Source of the DNA: Arachidicoccus sp050436765 | GTDB taxonomy: Bacteria; Bacteroidota; Bacteroidia; Chitinophagales; Chitinophagaceae | Assembly: GCF_050436765.1 (NCBI RefSeq) | Contig: NZ_JBNQGD010000260.1 | Coordinates: forward strand, 1-13,608 | Length of the DNA stretch: 13,608 nt | Reading direction: 5' to 3' | In this document: piece by piece, positions 7,138 through 13,608 of the stretch | Layout: every line of letters begins with the position of its first letter | Position numbering within the stretch: the first letter of the stretch is position 1 | Notes under the pieces: model-generated | What the model saw: only the letters and a program-made list of their open reading frames with translations | Told to the model about the DNA's origin: nothing | Databases searched by the model: none | Program-made: the position numbers and the translations under genes

Positions 7138-7986
7138 CTACTCTAAAGTTATGGTTGCCTCAACCGGACAATGATCGGAGGGATATTTCTTGTCTCCATA
7201 AGTATCACTTAGAAGGCCCCATTTTTTGACGGAAAATTCTTTACTACACAGAATATGGTCTATCAACTCATTGTCTTGTACACTACCAAATCCATTGTAA
7301 GAACCTCGGGAAAAGTAGGGGTCTTTTGCTAAGGTATAGGTGTCTTTTAGTTTAGGAGAGTCCGCTAGCAATTTATACCACTCACTCTTATTTCCTCCAT
7401 TCAAATCACCTGTTACGATAACCGGTGCGTCTTTTGCAATAGCTGCTATCTTCTTCAACATTAATTTGCTGCTTTCATTTCTTGCATAATCTTTCTCGTA
7501 ATCGTAATGTGCATTAAACATATAAAATATTTTGCCGGAAGATTTTATTTTCATCTTAACCCAAGAACAAATTCTATTACAACAGGGTGCATCCCAGCTT
7601 TTAGACGGCACATTAGGTGTAGCGGATAACCAGAAGTCTCCTTTATCTAAGATTTCAAATTTATCTATTTTATAGAAAATAGATTCGTGTTCACCTGCAT
7701 CTTTACCGTCATCCCTGCCAATGCCATAGTAAGCATATCCTGGAAGTTCAGATTGAAGTGTTATTAACTGATGCTGCAATGCTTCCTGCACACCAAAAAT
7801 ATCAAAATCGTGATATCTAATAAGTGCTGCAACATGCGTATATCTCTGCATCCAGAGGTTTCCCGTATCGTATGTATTTTCATTACGCAGATTATAACTA
7901 CCCACATTTATTTCCTGGGCGGAAACTTTTCTTACTTGTAAAAGACAAATGGCTAAAATGGTTAGACTGCAAACTATTTTTTTCAT
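7138..7986 (-). CDS. Secreted endonuclease/exonuclease/phosphatase-family protein
   Basis: This metal-dependent phosphoesterase-fold protein has 282 residues from ATG 7986. The frame can be read up to 8025, but that codon is GTG and a good signal peptide (MKKIVCSLTILAICLLQ..VSA-QE) begins at 7986. A TAnnTTTG element also lies between the two starts, so 7986 is preferred. Motifs, numbered from 7986: Asn32 in SYNLRNEN, Glu68 in FGVQEALQHQ, His160 in MFNAHYDYE, Asp194/Asn196 in TGDLNGG, Asp243/His244 in ELIDHIL, and Asp271/His272 in YPSDHCPVE. These are the complete metal-binding and catalytic set of the family. Known members are DNases, sphingomyelinases, inositol phosphatases and similar phosphodiesterases; the exact substrate cannot be read. 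The cysteine-rich DAPCCNRIC stretch may form disulfides after export. It is transcribed towards the polysaccharide locus and separated from it by a shared terminator. Confidence 0.9.
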   Translation of the reverse strand: MKKIVCSLTILAICLLQVRKVSAQEINVGSYNLRNENTYDTGNLWMQRYTHVAALIRYHDFDIFGVQEALQHQLITLQSELPGYAYYGIGRDDGKDAGEHESIFYKIDKFEILDKGDFWLSATPNVPSKSWDAPCCNRICSWVKMKIKSSGKIFYMFNAHYDYEKDYARNESSKLMLKKIAAIAKDAPVIVTGDLNGGNKSEWYKLLADSPKLKDTYTLAKDPYFSRGSYNGFGSVQDNELIDHILCSKEFSVKKWGLLSDTYGDKKYPSDHCPVEATITLE

Positions 7987-8007
7987 AGATCGAGCATTAT
8001 TATTTCT

Positions 8008-8015
8008 CAAAAATA
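8008..8015 (-). promoter_or_regulatory. Bacteroidota-type -7 promoter element for the secreted phosphoesterase gene
   Basis: The minus strand reads TATTTTTG, an exact match to the Bacteroidota -7 consensus TAnnTTTG. Transcription would start a few bases further on, giving a leader of about 15-20 nt before ATG 7986. The upstream GTG at 8025 would lie outside the mRNA. No convincing -33 TTTG is seen at the expected distance. Confidence 0.45.
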
Positions 8016-8484
8016 CATATTTCACTTGGTAAAAGCAGACAATATTGCCTGATTAAAAAGGTTTAATTTAGTTCGTATTGCAAGGTTCGATATCTAAATA
8101 ATTAACTTGTACTTCTATTTTTTGTTTTAATTTTTGATCATGTGGACCTATTGAACTAGTGAAATAGGATTGTGGAAGATTACTTTAATTTATCTGAATT
8201 TGTGGGCTAGCTCTTTTTAGAGTGCTAATTTCAATGCTCTGACCATATACAACTTCGACACAAAGCGATAATTTGATTTTATCGTACTTTTCATTAAAAA
8301 ACGGTTCTCAAGCAGGCTGGGAGCATTGTATCTATTGTTAAGGGAAGGCGTCAAAAGCGACTTTAAACATAGGTTTCAGACTGGATATATTGCAATTTCT
8401 TTAAACTTAGCAGGAACGTAGATGGCATAATCGAAAATAAAAACTTTGCCTAGTGCCAAAGCTGTGGTTAAAAACGATAACTTG
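8016..8484. other. Divergent intergenic region between phosphoesterase and symporter genes
   Basis: No gene is recognised. It contains CTCT/AGAG (8211-8222), a CGATAA/TTATCG hairpin (8266-8284) that AAAG/CTTT (8262-8290) extends across a two-base bulge, and CTTTG-N8-CAAAG (8444-8461) close to the symporter promoter. These could be regulatory, but none matches a motif I can name. All frames carry frequent stops, and I see no coding-like stretch. Confidence 0.4.
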
Positions 8485-8492
8485 TATATTTG
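8485..8492 (+). promoter_or_regulatory. Bacteroidota-type -7 promoter element for the symporter gene
   Basis: TATATTTG is an exact TAnnTTTG match lying 17 bp before ATG 8510. It would give a very short 5' leader of about 10 nt. No good -33 TTTG is visible at the usual spacing. The position and short AT-rich leader make it plausible. Confidence 0.42.
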
Positions 8493-8509
8493 TTCACTAA
8501 ACGTCAGAT

Positions 8510-9955
8510 ATGTCGGCCACAACTTTATTAATAATTGTATTTACTTATTTTGCTCTGCTGCTTTTGGTTTCCTGGCGCACAGGCAGGGGGAGTAACAATG
8601 AATCCTTTTTTATCGGTAATCGCCGAAGCAACTGGATGCTAGTGGCTTTCGGTATGATTGGAACCTCGCTTAGCGGCGTTACTTTTGTAAGTGTTCCGGG
8701 TGCGGTTGGGCGCGATGCCTTTGGTTATTTGCAAATTACCTTAGGCTATATGATTGGTTATATTGCTATTGCTTTTATATTGCTTCCATTATATTATCGA
8801 TTAAAACTGACATCTATATATGGTTATCTGGAAACGCGCATGGGGACGGCTTCTTACAAAACTGGTTCATTATTTTTTATTGTATCGCGCTGGGTCGGCG
8901 CTACGGCGAGGCTTTATTTGGTAGTAAATATTTTGCAGATTATTATTCTGGATAAATTGAATGTGCCTTTTTGGCTGACGACGGCTATTATTTTAATCAT
9001 GATTATTTTGTATACTTATGAAGGTGGTGTGAAAACGATTGTATGGACTGATACCCTGCAAACGACTTGTATGCTTTTGGGGTTGATCATTTGTAGTATT
9101 TATATGTTGCATCACATGAATATTGGCATACGAGAAAGTTTATTGGAGATGCATGTAAAGGGGCTCACACGCATATTTAGTACTGACGTAGATAGTAAAA
9201 ACTTCTTTGTAAAACAAATATTAGCTGGAGCATTTATCACCATCACAATGACAGGCATTGATCAAGAGATGATGCAAAAAAGTATATCGGTAACAAGATT
9301 GAAAGATTCGCAGAAAAACATGATTTCGTTGGCATTTATTATGTTGGTTGTAATCGGCTTGTTTTTGTACATGGGTGGCCTATTGCATTTGTATGGTGCG
9401 CAGGAACATCTATCTGCTTCTGGCGATCAACTGTTCCCCGCGATTGCGCTGGAACATATGCCACCTGTGCTTTCCATCGTTTTTATCATTGCACTAATTT
9501 CTGCTTTATTCCCCAGTGCTGATGGTGCGATGACGGCACTCACTTCTTCTATTTGTATCGATATCTTAGGAATGAAAAGGCGTGAAGATTGGAGTGAACA
9601 AAGAAAAAAGTCTATTCGTAAAAAAACGCATTTGTGGGTGGCTTTGAGTTTTATGATATTGACTTTGGTGTTTAAATTGATTGACAACAATAGTATGATT
9701 GGGGTGATCCTTAAACTTGCCGGATATACATATGGGCCGCTCTTGGGTTTGTTTGCTTTTGGTATTTTTTCAAGGCGAAAAGTGAAGGATGGTTTGGTGC
9801 CTTATATATGTTTTGCCGCACCGATTATTTGTTTCTTTATTGATTATTATCAAAGATATATTTTTGGCGATTTTGAAATAGGCTTGGAATTAATTGCTAT
9901 TAATGGGTTAATCACTTGGCTGGGCTTGTGGATTATTTCAAAAAGAGAAAATTGA
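8510..9955 (+). CDS. Sodium:solute symporter family (SSS) membrane transporter
   Basis: This 481-residue inner-membrane protein would use the sodium gradient to import a small solute. It has about 13 hydrophobic segments, beginning with residues 4-21. SSS hallmarks seen are ESFFIGNRRSNWMLVAFGMIGTSLSGVTFVS (starting at 31), RWVGATARLYLVVNILQ (127-143), YTYEGGVKTIVWTDTLQ (168-184), and ALFPSADGAMTALTSSICID (332-351), the region that contributes to the Na2 site in characterised members. Length fits the family. The start at ATG 8510 agrees with the promoter-like TATATTTG just upstream. The solute cannot be predicted: the family covers sugars, amino acids, nucleobases, vitamins and inositols. Although it lies near a polysaccharide locus, a secreted phosphoesterase gene of opposite orientation separates them. 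The following pentapeptide gene is only 44 bp away and may be cotranscribed. Confidence 0.93.
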   Translation: MSATTLLIIVFTYFALLLLVSWRTGRGSNNESFFIGNRRSNWMLVAFGMIGTSLSGVTFVSVPGAVGRDAFGYLQITLGYMIGYIAIAFILLPLYYRLKLTSIYGYLETRMGTASYKTGSLFFIVSRWVGATARLYLVVNILQIIILDKLNVPFWLTTAIILIMIILYTYEGGVKTIVWTDTLQTTCMLLGLIICSIYMLHHMNIGIRESLLEMHVKGLTRIFSTDVDSKNFFVKQILAGAFITITMTGIDQEMMQKSISVTRLKDSQKNMISLAFIMLVVIGLFLYMGGLLHLYGAQEHLSASGDQLFPAIALEHMPPVLSIVFIIALISALFPSADGAMTALTSSICIDILGMKRREDWSEQRKKSIRKKTHLWVALSFMILTLVFKLIDNNSMIGVILKLAGYTYGPLLGLFAFGIFSRRKVKDGLVPYICFAAPIICFFIDYYQRYIFGDFEIGLELIAINGLITWLGLWIISKREN

Positions 9956-9999
9956 ATTTGAAGATAGATAGAGATTTCAAAATTTTCATTAAAATATAA

Positions 10000-10551
10000 A
10001 TGATGATTGAAGGTGAATTATTTGAGAAAATAAGCCAATTACAGCAAGATGAATATGAGTGTTGTCAGTTTGTAAACTGTAAGTTTTTGGAAGCAGATTT
10101 TTCAAATTACAGGTTTGTAGATTGTAAGTTTATAGATTGCAATTTGCTTATGTTAAAAGTGACGAACACCTTATTTTCTGATGTCACATTTAAGGGTTGT
10201 AAAATGTATGGGATTAAGTTTGAAACTTGTAATCCTTTTATGACTTTTATTTTTGATAACTGTCAATTGAACCATTCTTCTTTTTACAAAACAAAATTGA
10301 GAAATTTAAAATTTGTAAATTGTTCATTAAAGGAAGTAGATTTTGCGGATGCTGATTTGACAGGAGTTGATTTTGATAATTGTGATTTGCTAAATGCGGT
10401 GTTTGATGGGACCATTTTGATAAATGCTGACTTGAGAGAGGCATATAATTTCGTAATTGATCCCGATAAAAATAAGATTGGAAAAGCGAGGTTTTCTAAT
10501 GACAATCTTGCAGGCCTACTTACAAGGTATAATATTAGGATAGAAGGTTAA
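10000..10551 (+). CDS. Pentapeptide-repeat protein, Qnr-like
   Basis: This 183-residue protein is built almost entirely of five-residue repeats that should fold as a right-handed quadrilateral beta-helix. Central Phe/Leu-type residues fall every five residues from 24 to 74 (11 repeats). The register then shifts by one at about 78-80 and continues from 85 to 145. Ten cysteines follow the same register (22, 27, 42, 47, 67, 77, then 88, 108, 128; plus 21). The tail (RFSNDNLAGLLTRYNIRIEG) resembles the C-terminal dimerisation tail of Qnr proteins, which protect DNA gyrase and topoisomerase IV from quinolones. Qnr proteins are usually around 215-218 residues, so this one is shorter. There is no signal peptide, so it is cytoplasmic. 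A gyrase-related role is inferred only. ATG codons at both 10000 and 10003 could serve as start. Confidence 0.88.
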   Translation: MMIEGELFEKISQLQQDEYECCQFVNCKFLEADFSNYRFVDCKFIDCNLLMLKVTNTLFSDVTFKGCKMYGIKFETCNPFMTFIFDNCQLNHSSFYKTKLRNLKFVNCSLKEVDFADADLTGVDFDNCDLLNAVFDGTILINADLREAYNFVIDPDKNKIGKARFSNDNLAGLLTRYNIRIEG

Positions 10552-10587
10552 GAATGGAGCATTGAATAATTAATTAAACAATATGTT

Positions 10588-11229
10588 ATGGATTTGATAA
10601 ATGAATTAGCAGAGAATTATGCGACTGTTTATAGCTCGCCGGAAAGTGAACTGTTGCAACGCATTAATCGGGAAACCTATGCTACGCATGCGCAACCCCA
10701 TATGTTGAGTGGCCATGTGCAGGGTAGAATATTGTCCTTATTTAGTAAGATGAAGCAGCCGAAATATATCTTAGAGATTGGTACTTTTACCGGATATAGT
10801 GCCCTTTGTTTGGCTGAAGGTTTGCAGGTAGATGGAGAATTACATACAATAGAATTGCGTGAAGAAGACGCGCTATTTTCACAGAAGAATTTCGATCGTA
10901 GTATTTATAAAAATAAAATACATTTGCATAATGGTAATGCGTTGGAGATATTGCCTACTTTGAATTATAAATGGGATCTTGTTTTTATTGATGCGGACAA
11001 GAATAATTATATAAACTATTACGAACTGGTGATAAATAAGTTGAATGACAATGGAATAATTTTGGCGGACAATGTACTCTTCCATGGTCAGGTTTTAGAA
11101 GAAAAGATAAAAGGAAAGAATGCGGTGGCCATGGACGCTTTTAATAAACACGTGGCAGGAGATGAAAGAACTGAACAAGTAATGCTTACCGTAAGGGATG
11201 GATTGTTGTTAATCAAAAAGAAAAAATAA
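10588..11229 (+). CDS. Class I SAM-dependent O-methyltransferase (COMT-like)
   Basis: This 213-residue cytoplasmic enzyme would transfer a methyl group from S-adenosylmethionine to a hydroxyl group, in a divalent-metal-dependent way. The SAM-binding glycine motif is EIGTFTGYSA (63-72), with an acidic ribose-binding residue around Glu89. Asp135 in VFIDADK, Asp161 and Asn162 in ILADNVLFHG match the metal-binding triad of catechol/caffeoyl-CoA O-methyltransferases, and Lys138 corresponds to the catalytic lysine. Length fits the bacterial COG4122-type enzymes. The natural substrate is unknown. The stop codon overlaps the next start by one base (TAATG), so translation of the glucosaminidase is probably coupled to it. 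It starts at ATG 10588, 36 bp after the pentapeptide gene. Confidence 0.93.
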   Translation: MDLINELAENYATVYSSPESELLQRINRETYATHAQPHMLSGHVQGRILSLFSKMKQPKYILEIGTFTGYSALCLAEGLQVDGELHTIELREEDALFSQKNFDRSIYKNKIHLHNGNALEILPTLNYKWDLVFIDADKNNYINYYELVINKLNDNGIILADNVLFHGQVLEEKIKGKNAVAMDAFNKHVAGDERTEQVMLTVRDGLLLIKKKK

Positions 11230-12290
11230 TGCGCAGACTTCTTTTGTTATTCTTATCTGTAACGCTCTGGTCAGCTGGATTCGCGCAAGCAAATAAAGTG
11301 ACTGCGTATATCGATCGATATAAAGATATTGCAATGGAAGAGATGATTCGCACGGGCGTGCCGGCATCTATCACATTGGCTCAGGGGATATTGGAATCAG
11401 GTTGTGGTGAAAGTGCCTTAGCAAAAGAATCGAATAATCATTTTGGTATCAAATGCAAGACTGAGTGGACCGGTGCAAAGACTTATCATGACGATGATGC
11501 CCGAAATGAGTGTTTTAGGGTATATGCTTCCGCGGAAGATTCTTATCGTGATCATTCTAATTTCTTGAGAAATCGCCCTTACTATACCAATTTATTTTCA
11601 CTTAATCCACGCGATTATACCGCTTGGGCATATGGTTTGAAAAAGGATGGTTATGCTACGGAAAAAGATTATCCTAAAAATCTTATACATATTATTGAGA
11701 CCTATCATTTGGAGGATTATTCCGACATTGCTTTAGCAAAGGAGAAAGATCCGAATGATGTTTCCGCGAATTATGCATTGAATAATAAAGATTCAAAGGC
11801 CGATATTGCCAATACTAATTTGAATGCTACGGCAACTGTACAATCTTCAGATGTCGCCATTCCTGTGCATACTGAAAGGAAGATGCGAGTGGCGCAGACG
11901 ATGGTGACGATGCCTTCTTATCCGGTTTCGGTTTTTACCATTAATGATTCGAAGGTGATTTACGCACCCAAAGGTCTGTCATTATTAGCATTGGCGGACA
12001 AGCAGAGAATTGGCTACCACCGCTTGTTAGAACTAAATGACCTTACAGAATCTGATATTATTTCTTCTGGAGAATTAATTTATTTGCAAAAGAAATCCAA
12101 GAAAGGCAATAAGGATTTTTATTTGTCTAAATACGGTGAAACATTAAAAGAGGTCTCGGACAAAGAAGGCGTGCTATTAAAAAGATTAGAAGAGTATAAT
12201 CATCTTTCCGCAGGGAAAAAATTGGCCTCTAATCAAAAAATTTATTTGAAAGGCGATGCTCCCAATGCTCCGCTAACAATTGAAGATTAA
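11229..12290 (+). CDS. Secreted glucosaminidase (GH73-type peptidoglycan hydrolase) with C-terminal LysM-like repeats
   Basis: This 353-residue protein likely cuts the N-acetylglucosamine linkage of peptidoglycan during wall remodelling. A signal peptide spans 1-19 (cleavage near GFA-QA). The glucosaminidase domain (about 24-162) resembles the FlgJ/LytG-type fold. The expected catalytic Glu56 lies in TLAQGILESGCGES (49-62), with NHFGIKCK (70-77) and YRDHSNFLRNRPYYTNLF further on. After a polar linker (about 165-230), two LysM-like repeats (242-287 and 297-340) should bind glycan strands. The ATG shares one base with the stop codon of the methyltransferase gene. Its end at 12290 is followed by hypoxanthine phosphoribosyltransferase. 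No muramidase or flagellar genes are nearby. Family secure; LysM assignment moderately so. Confidence 0.93.
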   Translation: MRRLLLLFLSVTLWSAGFAQANKVTAYIDRYKDIAMEEMIRTGVPASITLAQGILESGCGESALAKESNNHFGIKCKTEWTGAKTYHDDDARNECFRVYASAEDSYRDHSNFLRNRPYYTNLFSLNPRDYTAWAYGLKKDGYATEKDYPKNLIHIIETYHLEDYSDIALAKEKDPNDVSANYALNNKDSKADIANTNLNATATVQSSDVAIPVHTERKMRVAQTMVTMPSYPVSVFTINDSKVIYAPKGLSLLALADKQRIGYHRLLELNDLTESDIISSGELIYLQKKSKKGNKDFYLSKYGETLKEVSDKEGVLLKRLEEYNHLSAGKKLASNQKIYLKGDAPNAPLTIED

Positions 12291-12306
12291 AATTACCCGG
12301 TCAACA

Positions 12307-12320
12307 TTTGTATCTACAAA
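12307..12320. promoter_or_regulatory. Palindrome just upstream of the hypoxanthine phosphoribosyltransferase start
   Basis: TTTGTA (12307-12312) and TACAAA (12315-12320) are exact inverted 6-mers around TC, 13 bp before ATG 12334. It could be an operator or a weak hairpin. It may also just contain a -33-like TTTG, though no TAnnTTTG follows at the right spacing. Confidence 0.25.
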
Positions 12321-12333
12321 CATATATTATTTC

Positions 12334-12864
12334 ATGATTACCATCCATAACAAAAATTTTGTTCCTTACATTTCAGAAGATGAAATTAAGAAGAAAGTGA
12401 AAAATCTGGCGGAGCAAATCTCAAAAGATTACGATGGAATGAAACCATTATTCATCGCTATTTTGAATGGCGCTTTTATGTTCGCTAGTGATTTGTTTAA
12501 GGAGTTGGAAATTGAAGCGGAAATATCTTTTATAAAGCTGGCATCTTATAAAGGAATGAAATCGACGGGTCAGGTGTTGACCGCTATTGGACTGGACTTT
12601 GATATCAATGACAGGCACGTCATCATCATTGAAGATATTGTAGATACAGGAAAGACACTGCACTCTTTCCTTCCTCAGCTGCGTCACTCACAACCAAAGT
12701 CTATAAAATTGGCCACTTTACTGCACAAACCTGAAGCTTTGTTGTTTCCCGTTGAAATAGATTATGTATGTTTTGCTATCCCTGATAAATTTGTGGTAGG
12801 GTATGGTCTAGACTTTGATAATCTTGGTAGAAACCTCAAAGAAATATATCAAATCGAAGAATAA
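12334..12864 (+). CDS. hpt: Hypoxanthine phosphoribosyltransferase (purine salvage)
   Basis: This 176-residue cytoplasmic enzyme joins hypoxanthine (and usually guanine) to PRPP, giving IMP or GMP and pyrophosphate. I chose ATG 12334. The frame can be extended to a TTG at 12280, but that adds 18 residues unlike the family and overlaps the previous gene. Motifs: ILNGAFMF (43-50, loop I), SYKGMKSTG (71-79, flexible loop II with the Ser-Tyr pair), the PRPP-binding VIIIEDIVDTGKTL (96-109, with Glu100/Asp101 and catalytic Asp104), LLHKPEA (129-135, with the purine-contacting Lys132), and FAIPDKFVVGYGLDF (147-161, base-binding loop). All key residues are present and length is normal. It lies 43 bp after the glucosaminidase stop codon, and that gap holds a small palindrome. 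Confidence 0.95.
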   Translation: MITIHNKNFVPYISEDEIKKKVKNLAEQISKDYDGMKPLFIAILNGAFMFASDLFKELEIEAEISFIKLASYKGMKSTGQVLTAIGLDFDINDRHVIIIEDIVDTGKTLHSFLPQLRHSQPKSIKLATLLHKPEALLFPVEIDYVCFAIPDKFVVGYGLDFDNLGRNLKEIYQIEE

Positions 12865-12897
12865 GGGTTGGCCGTTAATGCACTTGCAGAATAAAAG

Positions 12898-13533
12898 ATG
12901 AAAGAATATAAGTTTCAATATACAAATCCGGTTGTGACTAATTTAATATTCTTTGGATGCATCATCTTTTGCATTTTTTTGTTCTTTATAGCGTTAAAAA
13001 CTAGTTGGCCGATATTCATCGTTGTAGGGCTCAATTCCGCCGCAACCATTCTTTTATTTCAGATTTTAAAATTTACAGCCAGGCGTAATTGTATTGTAAA
13101 GGTGGATAAAATTTTTCTAGAATTTCAATTCAAAAGGTCAACAAGAACTATCCATTTTAGTGAATTGATTTTGTACAAATGCTACTATGGAAGAGTAGGT
13201 CCTGTACTTTATTTAAAAACTGCTACAAACCGCTTTAAATTGTCGGTTAATAATAATTTTTGCAAAACGGAAGCGTTTCGAAATTCACTGGACGCAATAG
13301 TAATTGTATTGGATAAATATATTGCGGAGCATGTGACGATACTTAAACGTGGTCGCTCCTTTTTTGAAACGAGGAGGATGCTTTATTTTTTAATCTTTGC
13401 AGGGGCACTATACATTCTTACGGTTTTTGACGCAACAAGAATTTGGAAAATTATAATAGAAATTGCCGGCGGATTTTATTTGTTTAATATGTGGGTCGCT
13501 TATTTTATTAACAATAGGAAAATACCGAAGTAA
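12898..13533 (+). CDS. Putative integral membrane protein of unknown function, four predicted helices
   Basis: I do not recognise the family of this 211-residue protein. Hydrophobic helices lie at about 13-33 and 38-58, then 160-178 and 183-204. Between them is a soluble stretch (about 60-150) rich in beta-strand-like alternation (VKVDKIFLEFQF, LYLKTATNRFKLSV), ending in a probable helix (124-145). This pattern, two helices followed by a small beta-rich domain, recalls bacterial PH-like membrane proteins, but I cannot see a diagnostic motif. The flanks are basic (KFTARR, LKRGR, NNRKIPK), which suggests that both termini and the central domain face the cytoplasm. It follows hpt by 33 bp on the same strand and may be cotranscribed. 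The ATG at 12898 is the first start in a long, coding-like frame. No terminator is seen after it in the remaining 75 bp. Confidence 0.75.
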   Translation: MKEYKFQYTNPVVTNLIFFGCIIFCIFLFFIALKTSWPIFIVVGLNSAATILLFQILKFTARRNCIVKVDKIFLEFQFKRSTRTIHFSELILYKCYYGRVGPVLYLKTATNRFKLSVNNNFCKTEAFRNSLDAIVIVLDKYIAEHVTILKRGRSFFETRRMLYFLIFAGALYILTVFDATRIWKIIIEIAGGFYLFNMWVAYFINNRKIPK

Positions 13534-13608
13534 ACTCGAGAGAATAGTATTATTTATACTTTTATTGTCTATCAGATTGGACGTTTGCTATAACTTTTAA
13601 AATTTAAA

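Noticed and set aside
8462..8484. -33 element for the symporter promoter
   Set aside because: No TTTG occurs at the expected distance upstream of TATATTTG, so only the -7 element is reported.
12280..12333. Upstream TTG start for the hypoxanthine phosphoribosyltransferase
   Set aside because: It overlaps the glucosaminidase gene and adds 18 residues unlike the family N terminus; ATG 12334 fits.
1..13608. CRISPR arrays, insertion sequences, tRNA or rRNA genes, phage or defence genes
   Set aside because: No direct-repeat arrays, transposase motifs, tRNA cloverleaf patterns or defence-type domains were seen on either strand.

Overview
The window looks like a Bacteroidota chromosome, most likely from the Chitinophagaceae/Sphingobacteriia side (an inference from gene families, not a species call). 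Reasons: an AT-rich sequence, a SusD/RagB gene beside carbohydrate-active enzymes, starts preceded by A/T-rich sequence without clear Shine-Dalgarno motifs, and -7 promoter elements of the TAnnTTTG type.

Region 1 (1-7038) is the downstream part of a polysaccharide utilization locus. It reads SusD-like lipoprotein (5' end outside the window), terminator, GH43 glycosidase, GH2 glycosidase, then a CE2/SGNH-type esterase, all on the + strand. The three enzymes carry export signals. GH43 (beta-xylosidase/arabinofuranosidase type) together with a CE2-like deacetylase points to acetylated xylan or arabinoxylan side-chain removal, with GH2 removing another terminal sugar. The enzymes are separated by about 300-440 bp spacers, unusually long for such a locus. 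These spacers hold hairpins, palindromes and short coding-like fragments.

Region 2 (7039-8025) holds a secreted endonuclease/exonuclease/phosphatase-fold protein on the - strand, converging on the esterase gene with a shared bidirectional terminator. Its true start is probably an ATG at 7986 rather than the GTG at 8025.

Region 3 (8485-13533) is an ordinary + strand run: sodium:solute symporter, Qnr-like pentapeptide-repeat protein, O-methyltransferase, glucosaminidase with LysM-like repeats (1-nt overlap with the methyltransferase gene), hypoxanthine phosphoribosyltransferase, and a four-helix membrane protein of unknown function. These look like core-genome genes unrelated to the polysaccharide locus.

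I see no tRNA, rRNA, CRISPR array, insertion sequence or phage gene, and no clear new multi-gene system. The most interesting material is in the spacers of the polysaccharide locus, in the Qnr-like coil register shift, and in the esterase active site.
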